NCBI GenBank assembly: GCA_021831785.1
Contig: JAKBMB010000029.1
Span: 23,065 to 87,064, forward strand
Source of the DNA: Deltaproteobacteria bacterium
Lineage (GTDB): Bacteria; Desulfobacterota; Binatia; Binatales; Binataceae
Reading direction: 5' to 3'
Length of the DNA: 64,000 nt
Part shown: piece by piece, positions 20,597-29,079 of the stretch
Position numbering within the stretch: position 1 is the stretch's first letter
How the letters are laid out: each line of letters starts with the position of its first letter
Program-made: the position numbers and the translations under genes
Notes under the pieces: model-generated
What the model was told of the DNA's origin: nothing
The model's database searches: none
The model's input: the letters and a program-made list of their open reading frames with translations, nothing else

Positions 20597-20878
20597 CGCG
20601 ATTCTCCTCCGTGCCGCCTTGGCGCGGCGATTTTTGCCTGCCGCCTTGCCGCACCTGGCGCAAATTCCCGCGCCGCCCCATGCTGCTAAGCCCGCGCCGC
20701 TTTGCACGCCGGCAGGCAAGTTGCCGGCTTAACTAATATTGTGCACCAGGATTCCTTTAGCGCAAACCGCCTTGCTCCGCTGCTCGTCCAAAACCCGCGC
20801 AAGCGCGCCCTTGATAGCCCCCTCCCCCGCCGGGCGGGCGCAGGCTGGGAAGGCGGCACACCTGAAGCAGGCGCTACA

Positions 20879-21098
20879 GAGGTTCGGGCCTGACGGCCCG
20901 AAGGGCGGGCACGGCGGCCCGCCCTACTGAGAGAAGGAGCAAGCTGCGCGAGCAAAGCGCGAAGAACGCCGCGGCGCTGCCTTCTGCTCCCCTCTCCCTG
21001 GGGAGAGGGCTGGGGCGAGGGGCTGGTCCTAGGCTGAGCCAGAAAACAGAGGTTCGGGCCTGACGGCCCGAAAGGCGGGCACGGCGGCCCGCCCTACT
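20879..21098 (+). repeat. Left repeat block, inverted copy of 24308-24607
   Basis: Two hairpin-plus-GC units bracket a unique middle. Each unit has the perfect stem-loop TTCGGGCC-TGAC-GGCCCGAA (20883-20902, 21053-21072) followed by the 25-base unit GGCGGGCACGGCGGCCCGCC+CTACT. Between them are GAGAGAAGGAGCAAG, GCGAAGAACGCCGCGGCG and a CCCTCTCCC...GGGAGAGGG palindrome. The same elements occur in reverse complement and in matching order at 24308-24607. The bases 20597-20878 hold no gene that I see. Confidence 0.85.
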
Positions 21099-21125
21099 AC
21101 AGAAGGCGGGGCAACTCGCCCCGGC

Positions 21126-21200
21126 GTCCCATCAATCCCCTGACGGGGAATCGTCTGCTGAAACGCTTATCAAGCATATTTAGATATGGTAAAGTTTTGG
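21126..21200 (+). CRISPR. Single CRISPR-repeat-like unit plus AT-rich spacer-like segment
   Basis: Bases 21126/21132-21164 contain a hairpin (ATCCCC-TGAC-GGGGAA) and end in GCTGAAAC, like the 3' tag of many type III repeats. The next 36 bases (21165-21200) are only about 31% GC (11 of 36) in a GC-rich contig, and then the cas6 reading frame begins abruptly. The layout repeat, spacer-sized foreign DNA, cas gene fits the remnant of an array joined to cas6 by deletion. With only one unit, this is not an array by normal criteria. A related unit is at 18267-18300. Confidence 0.4.
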
Positions 21201-21604
21201 CATGCCAGCGCGGGCAGCTCGCGCCAGGCGGCGCCGATCAGCGTCAGGCGAAACGGGAAAAGCTCGCCCTCGCGCAACAGGATCGGGCGGCCGCTGGGCC
21301 GAAGCCAGCCGGGCTCGGGCGCCAGCACCATCGGACGCGGCGCCTGCTCGTTGACCCCGCCAAAGCCCAGCACCGCGCCCTCGGGCCGGCGCGCGGCGAA
21401 CAGCGCCGGATAGGCGCAGCGGCCAAACAGCGGGCAACCGGGGCACTCCGCGCGCGCGCGAAACGAGCATACCGTATGCCACAGGGCGCGGCCCAGCGCG
21501 CCGTGCAGCGCCGAGCCGGCGAAGGCCGGAATAAGCTGCGGCTCAAGAGCCCGCAGCTCAACGCGCAAAACCGTAAGACGCGCCAGCGCAGCCGGGTCAA
21601 GCAC
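21170..21604 (-). pseudogene. cas6: Cas6-like CRISPR endoribonuclease, C-terminally truncated
   Basis: A 144-residue frame starting at GTG 21604, four bases after the CARF gene stop. FAGSALHGALGRALWH (28-43) and the four cysteines at 46, 54, 57 and 63 (C..ECPGCPLFGRC), then LRPSGRPILLREGELFPFRLTLIG, match the N-terminal half of the large RAMP-type Cas6 that processes pre-crRNA in type III systems. Those proteins usually run to well over 200 residues with a second RAMP fold and a Gly-rich loop; both are missing. The last eight residues (NFTISKYA) come from the AT-rich, spacer-like segment, so the true gene ends at about residue 136. Probably inactive. Confidence 0.65.
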
Positions 21605-21607
21605 GGC

Positions 21608-22873
21608 TTAGCCAAGCTCCAGGCGCGGAAATTCAACCAGCGCCGCGTCCTGCGGCAGCCATTGGCGCACCAGGTCGAGCATTTGCCGCGCCGTGGCTTC
21701 TTTTACCGGAGTGGAGCCGTGCGCGAGCAGCGAGTCGTTTCGCGCCGCGAGCAGCGCCTTGAGGCGCTCGCGGTCTTGAGCGAACCTACGCCCAAGCTCG
21801 GCGTCAGCGGCTTCTAGCGCGCGAAAGACGGCATAAAGGGGAAGTTTCAGCCGGCCGCTGTTCTCGTCGGCGTACCTGCGCGTGTAGTCCTCTTGCAGCG
21901 GCTCAGGGATGCGCTCCGGTTCAACTTCAGAGGTCATCATCTTAAACACGCGCTCGAATTCGCACTGACCGAGCATCTCGATCGCCCGATACAGCCGGGC
22001 CACGGCGTCGTCGAAGGCGCCGCTCTCGATCCGCCGCTTGGCGCCGGCGGCAAGGTCAGCGGCCAGCGCCGGCTGGAGGTCTTGAAAGTTGCGCGTCTGG
22101 CATTGAAGTCTTTGAAGCTCGCGCAGGTTGTTCGCCACGTCATCGGCAAAGCGGCTAAGCCATTTGAAGCGCGGTTCGCCGCTTTGGGCAATCCCTAACT
22201 GCGCGAGGGTCTCCTTGGCGGGTTTGAGCTTTTCGACCGCCTCTTGGTGGTGGAAGTGGTCCCAAAGCGCGTAGGCCTCGGCCGCCTTGCGCACGGCGGT
22301 TAGCGCCTGTGCCTCGCGCTGGCCGGTTTCGGCCGGCAGCGCGGCGAGCACGGCTGCCGCCGCGTTGTAGCGATGTTCGTTGAAGTACTGGGCGGCGCGC
22401 CGCTTCTGCTCGACGGCGTAGCGGCGCAGCGGATTTACCGCCTCGCGCATTCTCTCGTAGCCGGTCACGGCCACGCCCAGCCCTTCTTTGTCGCGCCTTT
22501 GGCCGCCGACGTAGGAGAAGCTGCCGCCGCGTACGGCAAGCGCGATCGCCAGCGCCGCGGTCATCGCTTTGGTGCCGCCGGTAACGTCGGCGACCCGCTG
22601 GTCGGAGCCGAAACCGCGCTTTTCGACCTCGTCAAAACATTCAAGCGCCTTTTTGTAGCAGACCTCGATCTCTTCCGGATCGTCGACGATCACTTTGTGA
22701 TCGTCGTACCTGGCCTCGGACCATTTACCGGGAACGCTTTGCTTAATCTGCCCGATACTATCGACGGACTGCTGCGAGGCGAAAAAGCATACGAAGGCGG
22801 GCTTATGATGGACGATCGCGGTGATCACCGGTTCGGGCGAACCGCCGACGGAAACGATTAACGCCTTGGACAT
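21608..22873 (-). CDS. CARF-HEPN protein, TIGR02710/Csm6-like CRISPR ancillary ribonuclease
   Basis: A 421-residue protein. The N-terminal CARF domain has the sensor strand ALIVSVGGSPEPVITAI (4-20) and the loop DVTGGTKAMTAAL (96-108) that contacts cyclic oligoadenylate. A helical middle follows. The C-terminal HEPN domain has R378 and H385 in RNDSLLAH, an R-X6-H catalytic pair. In type III systems such proteins cut RNA when Cas10 makes cyclic oligoadenylate. The frame is complete with no internal stop. It sits between csm5 and the truncated cas6; the local Cas10 lacks its cyclase half, so the activator would have to come from elsewhere. Confidence 0.85.
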   Translation of the reverse strand: MSKALIVSVGGSPEPVITAIVHHKPAFVCFFASQQSVDSIGQIKQSVPGKWSEARYDDHKVIVDDPEEIEVCYKKALECFDEVEKRGFGSDQRVADVTGGTKAMTAALAIALAVRGGSFSYVGGQRRDKEGLGVAVTGYERMREAVNPLRRYAVEQKRRAAQYFNEHRYNAAAAVLAALPAETGQREAQALTAVRKAAEAYALWDHFHHQEAVEKLKPAKETLAQLGIAQSGEPRFKWLSRFADDVANNLRELQRLQCQTRNFQDLQPALAADLAAGAKRRIESGAFDDAVARLYRAIEMLGQCEFERVFKMMTSEVEPERIPEPLQEDYTRRYADENSGRLKLPLYAVFRALEAADAELGRRFAQDRERLKALLAARNDSLLAHGSTPVKEATARQMLDLVRQWLPQDAALVEFPRLELG

Positions 22874-22908
22874 AGCAATTCCTCCTCATCGCGCGCGCCG
22901 TCGATTGG

Positions 22909-24285
22909 TCATCGCGGGGATGCGCGCAGCTCGGCCATGATTTGTTCAATCCCCTTTTTCGGACGTTTGCGAAAGGCCTGCTTCAAGCGCGTTTCGAACT
23001 GCTCGATGAGCGTCTGGCGGCGCGCGGCGGGCTCGGCGGACCTGATATCCTGCGCGAGCTGGCGCACAAGGCCCCAGTCCTTAGGCTTGAGCGACTCGAT
23101 GCGCTGGAGCAGGGAGTCAACCGCCACGGGTATCGGCGCGAATTGCGGCTCGGGCGCGCGCTCGGGCAAAGGCTCTCTCGGCGGCGGCGCAAGCTTAGGC
23201 GGGCGCGCCTCGCTGGCCAAGGTGCAGACCTCGTTCTTGTCCGTAGCACGCCTAAGGCAGACCCATCCCAGAAGATCGGCCGGCGCGCCGGCGGCGCGAT
23301 GGCCGCCGGTCACGGCCTTGCGCGTTTTGTCTTGCCCGACGTAGCGCGCGGTCTGCGTGTCCGCGCCGCTCAGCCTTGGCCGCTCGGCATCGCTCAGCAG
23401 GTCGCCGGTCATCGTGCGCCAACCGGTGCCCCATCCAAGGCGGATCACGATCGCTTGCTGGTTTGAAAGCGCCTCGATTTTCCCCAGCAGCTCATCGCAG
23501 CGGCCGATCAGCGCGCCGGCAGCGCGGTTGCCCGACTGCGCGAAGTTTTTGAAAAAGCGCTTGTCGCCTTCGAGCAGATACGTTGCGTGTTGGCGCAACC
23601 ATTGCGCCAGCGTCTTGAGGTCGGGCAGCGAGCGCGAGAACATGCGCTGTTCAAGCAGCGCATCGCCCAACTGCAGCATCACCAAGGCGCCCGCGCCGGC
23701 GCGCAGGGCCTCCACCGCGGTCAGGGTGTTGCGGGCGGTGCCGAGTGCCTTGGTCGAGAGAACGTCGAGCGTCTCGCTCGGGAAAAAGGCGTCCGAGATT
23801 TTGAGCATCCGCAAAAGATCGCCTTTGGCGTCGCGGTGCAGCTTTGAGCGGCCCGGCACAACGTCGGGGCGCAAAGCCTGGCGAAAGAGGGCTTGCTCGA
23901 GCGGCTGCGCACGAATAGCGCCCTTGAGCGAGGTTCCCGGGATAATCGGGCGGCCGTCCGCCGCCCGGATAGCCAGGCGGATACGGCTGGCTTCGACTGC
24001 GCCCGCTATGGCGCGGACGCGCACGGCGGCAGGGTCAATACGACGCTCCTCCAGGAAACCCAAGATGCTCACTCGTTGTGGGCGGCCGCGACCGCGGATG
24101 AAGTTGGCGGCGATCCAGTCGGCAAGCCCTTGAGCGGCCGGGTGCGAGACCATTTTCTCCCAGTCCATAATTTTCGTACGACCGCCGTCAGCGTAATAGT
24201 CGAGCCCTTGCGCAAGTTCGTCGCCTGAGCCGACGTGGATCGGGCTAAGGCATTCGAGCACAAACAAGCCTTGGTCCTTCATCAC
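22909..24285 (-). CDS. csm5: Type III-A CRISPR RAMP protein Csm5
   Basis: A 458-residue RAMP subunit that caps the 3' end of the crRNA in the Csm effector complex. Early motif SPIHVGSGDE (14-23), Gly-rich loop PGTSLKGAIR (116-125) and GWGTGWRTMTGD (284-295) identify Csm5. A long Pro-rich linker (LAPPPREPLPERAPEPQF) and a helical tail extend the C-terminus beyond most Csm5 proteins. The frame is intact. Its partners Csm2, Csm3 and Csm4, normally just upstream, are missing; a repeat block occupies that place. It precedes the CARF-HEPN gene by 35 bases. Confidence 0.88.
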   Translation of the reverse strand: MMKDQGLFVLECLSPIHVGSGDELAQGLDYYADGGRTKIMDWEKMVSHPAAQGLADWIAANFIRGRGRPQRVSILGFLEERRIDPAAVRVRAIAGAVEASRIRLAIRAADGRPIIPGTSLKGAIRAQPLEQALFRQALRPDVVPGRSKLHRDAKGDLLRMLKISDAFFPSETLDVLSTKALGTARNTLTAVEALRAGAGALVMLQLGDALLEQRMFSRSLPDLKTLAQWLRQHATYLLEGDKRFFKNFAQSGNRAAGALIGRCDELLGKIEALSNQQAIVIRLGWGTGWRTMTGDLLSDAERPRLSGADTQTARYVGQDKTRKAVTGGHRAAGAPADLLGWVCLRRATDKNEVCTLASEARPPKLAPPPREPLPERAPEPQFAPIPVAVDSLLQRIESLKPKDWGLVRQLAQDIRSAEPAARRQTLIEQFETRLKQAFRKRPKKGIEQIMAELRASPR

Positions 24286-24307
24286 GATCCCTCCAGGCGC
24301 CTCTTTT

Positions 24308-24607
24308 AGTGGGGCGGGCCACCGTGCCCGCCTTGCCCTCTTCTTTCAGTGGGGCGGGCCGCCGTGCCCGCCTTTCGGGCCGTCAGGCGCGCACCTGCCT
24401 ACGCCGCTCAGCCTGGAATCAGCACCCTCACCCCAGCCCTCTCCCAGAGGGAGAGGGGATCAGAATGGACGCCGCGGCGTTCTTCGCCCTTTGCTCGCTC
24501 GCTTTGCTCCTTCTCTCAGTGGGGCGGGCCGCCGTGCCCGCCTTGCCCTCTTCTCTCAGTGGGGCGGGCCGCCGTGCCCGCCTTTCGGGCCGTCAGGCCC
24601 GAACCTC
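24308..24607 (-). repeat. Right repeat block, inverted copy of 20879-21098
   Basis: Four copies of the 25-base GC unit in reverse orientation (24308-24332, 24348-24372, 24519-24543, 24559-24583), a perfect hairpin TTCGGGCC-GTCA-GGCCCGAA at 24585-24604 and a decayed hairpin near 24374-24395. The middle contains a CCCTCTCCC...GGGAGAGGG palindrome and CGCCGCGGCGTTCTTCGC, matching the left block in reverse order. It lies where csm2-csm3-csm4 and the end of cas10 would be expected, and it supplies the stop codon of the truncated cas10. Confidence 0.85.
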
Positions 24608-25627
24608 CGTTACGCCGCAAGCGCTCGGGGTGACCGCGCATCCGGGGCGATACACCGGATGACGCAGGCCCAGCTCGGCAACAAAGGTATGCGCGATCGC
24701 GTCGGAAAGAAGCTGAAGCGCAAGCGAGCGGCCGCGAAGCGCCCGCGCTGCCTTGGCCGAGGTGATGGTATAGATAAATTTCTGAATTCCGCTGAGATCG
24801 CCGACCATCAGCGCGTAGTGTTTCGCTTTGCGATCACGCGCGCTTCTCTCATCGAGCGAATTGGCTGCAATCATCTCGTACGCCAGGGCTGCCGCAACCG
24901 CGCTGGCGGCGCGGCTGTGCTCGAAAAACGACACGTCGTGCGGCGCGCTGTTTGTCGCCGCCGGCACGCACCAGGCGAATTGTTCATAGACCGAGAGGCA
25001 TCCGACAAAGAATTGATCGAGATCGCCCTGAGGAAGCTGCTTGACCCGCTGGACGAAACCGTGAAACAGGGCGCGATACTCGTCGGCAGCGTCCCGCTGC
25101 GCGCGCTGGCGCACTGGCTCGCCAAAAATTGCTCCGGAAAACTCAAGTTCAGTTAGCGGAAATTCGTAAGTCCGCTCCCTAGGCGCGCCCTCACCCTGAC
25201 CAAGGTTCAAGATGCGCGCGGCAATCGGTTCAAGCCTCACCTGCCGCACTTGGGCCCATCCGGCGCGCGACTCGTCCCGATGCCCGCGGTCCATGCCCGC
25301 CGAAAGCCTGTCGGCTTCCGCGACGATCCAATCGATCGGGCTTGAGGGCTGATGGTGGCGCGCCGCCCATCCGGCGATTGTCTCGTCGCCTTCGCCGATG
25401 CGCGTGAGCCAGTTCAGGTGCTCGGAGATGAATTGCCAGGTGTAGGCCGCGTGATGATAGCGGGTAGCGCCCTTGCCATCGGTGACGCAAACGCAAAAAA
25501 GATGGAGATTTTCGAGCGCGCGGTAGCGTTCCGGGTCGACCTCGGCCCGCTGCGCGAATTTGCCGACGTCGTGGAGCAACCCGGCAAGTGCTACGCGTCG
25601 ACCCAGGTGAGCGTCATCCGGAGACAT
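24593..25627 (-). pseudogene. cas10: Cas10/Csm1, N-terminal half only
   Basis: A 344-residue frame beginning at ATG 25627 behind a strong GGGGAGGGA ribosome site. The HD nuclease motif is LAGLLHDVGKFAQ (His19-Asp20), with YHHAAYTW as a second His region. The first palm domain starts at GDLSGIQKFIY (276-286) and continues to LGLRHPVY near residue 325. After that the sequence is encoded by the repeat block and stops. Csm1 proteins usually run past 700 residues. The missing part holds the second palm with GGDD, so cyclic oligoadenylate synthesis is lost; only the HD domain could still function. Confidence 0.85.
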
Positions 25628-25838
25628 TCCCTCCCCGTTTCCCGCCGTATTCGGCGGATTGTACAACTCCTGCCAGCGGTTCGGCAACTTGAGGCGCCCG
25701 AAACGACATCGATGAGCGCGCAGCCGCCGGCGAGGTCGAAAGCTCGGAGATCGGCGGCTCGTGCGGTAGGAAGCTGGCAACAATGGAAAAGCCCTCGAAG
25801 CCCGCGTGAGCGCGCAGACCACGCAGGTGCGCGAGGCT

Positions 25839-25870
25839 AATTAACTGGTTAATCGATAAATGATAATATT
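25839..25870. promoter_or_regulatory. AT-rich palindrome ATTAAC-TG-GTTAAT with possible promoter
   Basis: A perfect 14-base inverted repeat at 25840-25853 stands in an AT-rich island (to about 25870) inside GC-rich DNA, with GATAAT at 25862-25867 as a possible -10 element. It lies 67 bases before the pot-type ATPase gene and upstream of divergent cas10. A GntR-like or similar dimeric regulator site is plausible; the rest of 25628-25936 shows no gene. Confidence 0.4.
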
Positions 25871-25936
25871 CGACCGCGTGAGCGGCGACCGAACCTTTGA
25901 TTGCCCCATTGCGCAGCGTCAGGAGCGAACTTTTGG

Positions 25937-27148
25937 ATGAGCAGTGTTGAAGCGATAGAGCTGGTGGATTTGACCAGGCGCTTCGGCCTCACGGTGGCGG
26001 TGGACGGGATCAATTTGAAGATTCCGCAGGCGTCGTACTGCTGCCTCTTGGGTCCGAGCGGGTGCGGCAAGACGACGATACTGCGGATGATCGCCGGTCA
26101 TGAGACGCCAACGTCGGGGGTGATTCGAATCGCCGGGCGCGAGGTCCAGCATCTGGCGCCGGCCAGGCGCGGCACCGCGATGGTGTTTCAGAACTACGCG
26201 TTGTTTCCGCATCTGACGCTGGCGGACAATGTCGCGTTCGGCCTTAAGATGCGCGGGATGGGTCGGGCGCTGCGGCGGGAGAAGGCGCTCGCGATGCTGG
26301 CGCGGATGCAGATCGAGCATCTGGCGCAGCGGATGCCGGCGGAGATCTCCGGCGGCCAGCAGCAGCGCGTAGCGCTGGCGCGCGCCCTGATAAACGAACC
26401 GCGGGTGCTGCTGCTGGACGAGCCGCTCTCGGCGATCGACGAGTTTCTGCGCTTGCAGATGCGCAGCGAGCTTAAACGTTTACAGCAAGAGATGGGTATC
26501 ACGTTCGTCCATGTAACGCACACCCAGCTCGAGGCTATCGCGCTGGCCGATCTCTTGGTAGTGATGAACCACGGCAAGATTGAGCAGGCCTCCGACGTGC
26601 GCACCATTTACAACCGGCCGCGCAACGCGTATGTGGCGCGCTTCATGGGCGGCCAGAACGTGCTATGGGGAGAGGTGGAAGCGCTGCGCGACGGGCTGGT
26701 GTACCTGCGCTGTCCGAGCGGGGCGCGCTTCGCCCTTCCGGCGGGCAAAAACGCGCTGGCTGCGGGCGCAACAGCGTCTTTCGCAGTGCGGCGCGACCGA
26801 ACGGAGTTAGTACGCGAGTCGGAACCGGCGCGCGACGAAGAGCCCGAATGCAACTGTTTGACCGGCACGGTCAAAGCCATCGAGTACCAGGGTACGTACG
26901 TCAAGGTCACGGTGAACGAGACCGGCGTGGAAGAACTCGTGGCCGTAATTGACGACGGCCGCTTCGATGCCGCGCCGGTCGCGCCGGGCGACCGGGTGGC
27001 GGTGCGCTGGGCGCCTGAGGTGGCACGCCTGCTCGAGCGCGACGCGCAACATGAAGAACGGCCTTACGCGGATTCCGCGATGGCCGGCAACACCGGGGGC
27101 GGCCCGCAGGAGCGCGCGCAACGCTCCGGCCGGTCTGCCGCGGCCTGA
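25937..27148 (+). CDS. potA: ABC importer ATP-binding protein, spermidine/putrescine type (PotA-like)
   Basis: A 403-residue cytosolic ATPase. Walker A is GPSGCGKTT, the Q-loop is VFQNYALFPHLT, the signature is ISGGQQQRVALARAL and Walker B is VLLLDEPLSAID. The C-terminal 150 residues form a TOBE-type regulatory domain (NVLWGEVEALRDGLV, GTYVKVTVN). This layout is typical of PotA/FbpC-type importers of polyamines or related solutes. ATG 25937 was chosen with AGGAG at 25921-25925. The substrate-binding protein and two permeases follow after an unusual 571-base gap. Confidence 0.9.
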   Translation: MSSVEAIELVDLTRRFGLTVAVDGINLKIPQASYCCLLGPSGCGKTTILRMIAGHETPTSGVIRIAGREVQHLAPARRGTAMVFQNYALFPHLTLADNVAFGLKMRGMGRALRREKALAMLARMQIEHLAQRMPAEISGGQQQRVALARALINEPRVLLLDEPLSAIDEFLRLQMRSELKRLQQEMGITFVHVTHTQLEAIALADLLVVMNHGKIEQASDVRTIYNRPRNAYVARFMGGQNVLWGEVEALRDGLVYLRCPSGARFALPAGKNALAAGATASFAVRRDRTELVRESEPARDEEPECNCLTGTVKAIEYQGTYVKVTVNETGVEELVAVIDDGRFDAAPVAPGDRVAVRWAPEVARLLERDAQHEERPYADSAMAGNTGGGPQERAQRSGRSAAA

Positions 27149-27719
27149 TCGCTCGCGGAATGAACAATTTTGACGCCGTCGCTCGCGTTCCAGGGCCGCG
27201 GGCTTGGGCTGGCCCTGCCGCTTTAATTTTTCCGCCTTCGTTCGTGGCCGACTCGAACCGGCAACCGGTGTACGCGGCCGCCGCCTCCGCCTGACCACGT
27301 CGGGGAGCAACTTTGCACCGAAAGCGCGAAGCCTTTCATAAGGTGCAACGCGGGCTGATTCGAGGGTCGCGGCCGAAGCGGGCTTGGCGCAAACTCTCCC
27401 CACGCCGGCAGTTGACAAGACGGCCGCTAGGACCGAGTATAGCGCGTAAAACCGTCAGCGGTGGGGTTCCTCGCTTGATCTTACGACGAACCAAACGGCC
27501 TCCAGGGCTGGGGACAGCGCGGTCGCTGCCGCGTCCGTCGCCTTGGGGAGGATGGCGGCGGGATGAGGCCGGCGCACAGTTGGCGCGTTTTGTTGATGAT
27601 TCGGGGAAACAGGGCTATCGGCCAAAGTCATTCCGTTCAGCGGCGTGCAGTGACCGAGTGGCGCATCGACGCCGCTCGGTTCATGGCGAGTTCCAAAGCA
27701 AAGAGGACACTGAGGGCGT
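27149..27719. other. 571-base gap inside the pot-type cluster, no gene seen
   Basis: No frame on either strand encodes a protein I recognise. A weak promoter-like pair (TTGACA at 27412-27417, with GAGTAT 17 bases on) lies about 280 bases before the binding-protein gene. GAGGGCG just before 27720 serves as its ribosome site. Confidence 0.45.
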
Positions 27720-29018
27720 ATGAGTCGGACAACGAAAAATAGGCGCAAAGACCCGAGCAGGCGGGAATTCCTAAAGGCTGCGGCGACAGTCGGCGGCCTG
27801 GGCGTGGGCGCGGCGATGGTCGGACCGGCGCCCGTGATCTGGGCGCAGAATATCAAGAACGTGACCTTGCGACATGTCGGCAACTCGTACTCGGCGATCA
27901 CCGACATCGGTCAGCAGGCCTCCAAGGATCTTGGGTTCAAGGTCCAGATGCAGATCGCCGGATCAGACGCGCTGATTAATCGCGCCGTGACCCAGCCCGG
28001 CTCGGTCGACATTCTTGACATGGACCACTGGGCCTACAAGCTGGTCGTGCCGCGCGGCGTGCTGCAAGGCATCCCGCTCAGCAAGTTCAAATGGTGGGAC
28101 CAAGTGGTGCCGATCTTCACCAAGGGAACAACGCTGCAGGGTGCGCCGCTGTCGCGCCAGGGGGTTTTGCCCTACACGATTCAGTACCTGGAGAAGCCCG
28201 AGAGCATCCGCTTCGCCGGCGGCCCTACCGACGTGATCTCAATCGTTCCCGACATTTATAACGCCGACACGCTCGGCTATCGTCCGGACCTGATCGAACG
28301 GCCCCATCATTGGCGCGAGCTGCTGGATGCCAAATACGCCGGCAAAACGGCGATCGTGGCCATCCCGTCGATCGGCATCATGGACGCGGCGATGGCGATC
28401 GAGTCGCGCGGCGACTTCAAGTACAAGGACAAGGGCAACATGACCAAGGAGGAGATCGACCGCACGGTCGCGATCCTCAAGCAGCTCAAGGCGCGGCGTC
28501 AGTTTCGCGCCTTTTGGAACTCGTTTGACGAGTCGGTGAACCTGATGGCCTCGGGCGAAGTGGTGCTGCAGTCGATGTGGTCGCCGGCGGTGACCGCCGT
28601 GCGGGCCAAGCAAATCGCCTGTGGTTATCCGCTGTTGGCCGAAGGCTACCGCGCGTGGGCCAGCGGGCTTGGCGTGATGCGCCACGTCAAGGGCGTCAAG
28701 CTCGACGCCGCCCACGAATACCTGAATTGGTATCTGTCCGGCTGGCAGGGCGGCTTCATCGCCAAGCAAGGCTACTACAGCTCCGTCCCCGACACGGCGA
28801 AGAAATTTCTCACCCCCGACGAATGGGGCTACTGGTACGAGGGAAAGCCGGCCACAGCTCCCATCACCGACCCGTTCGGCACCGTGATGGCCAAGTCCGG
28901 AGAGGTGCGCGAAGGCGGCTCGCTATGGGACCGGATGGGCCACGTGGCGTGCTGGAACACGGTGATGGACAACAACAACTATATGGTTCAGCAGTGGATC
29001 TCATTTCTCTCGGCGTGA
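27720..29018 (+). CDS. potD: ABC importer substrate-binding protein, PotD/COG0687-like
   Basis: A 432-residue periplasmic protein. The N-terminus has a Tat-type signal (SRREFLKAAATVGGLG) followed by a hydrophobic stretch and a likely cleavage after VIWA. The body shows the usual two-lobed binding-protein features: ALINRAVTQPGSVDILDMD, ESIRFAGGPTDVI, FWNSFDESVNLMASGEVVL and YLNWYLSGWQGGF. Family members bind polyamines, but the binding residues cannot be judged here, so other small cations or organic acids remain possible. It is the second component of the import cluster. Confidence 0.87.
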   Translation: MSRTTKNRRKDPSRREFLKAAATVGGLGVGAAMVGPAPVIWAQNIKNVTLRHVGNSYSAITDIGQQASKDLGFKVQMQIAGSDALINRAVTQPGSVDILDMDHWAYKLVVPRGVLQGIPLSKFKWWDQVVPIFTKGTTLQGAPLSRQGVLPYTIQYLEKPESIRFAGGPTDVISIVPDIYNADTLGYRPDLIERPHHWRELLDAKYAGKTAIVAIPSIGIMDAAMAIESRGDFKYKDKGNMTKEEIDRTVAILKQLKARRQFRAFWNSFDESVNLMASGEVVLQSMWSPAVTAVRAKQIACGYPLLAEGYRAWASGLGVMRHVKGVKLDAAHEYLNWYLSGWQGGFIAKQGYYSSVPDTAKKFLTPDEWGYWYEGKPATAPITDPFGTVMAKSGEVREGGSLWDRMGHVACWNTVMDNNNYMVQQWISFLSA

Positions 29019-29079
29019 TGGGAAAGCCGCAAAGACGCCTTTTCGAGCCGGTTATGCGAAGCCTCGCAGTGGCGAGGCG

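Noticed and set aside
20686..20955. Open frames in the repeat block next to the diiron gene
   Set aside because: They are generated by the GC-rich repeats; similar short peptides recur at each repeat copy.
22944..22960. TTCAATCCCC-like sequence inside csm5 considered as a third CRISPR-repeat unit
   Set aside because: Only about ten bases match; the hairpin and the GAAAC end are absent, and it is coding sequence.
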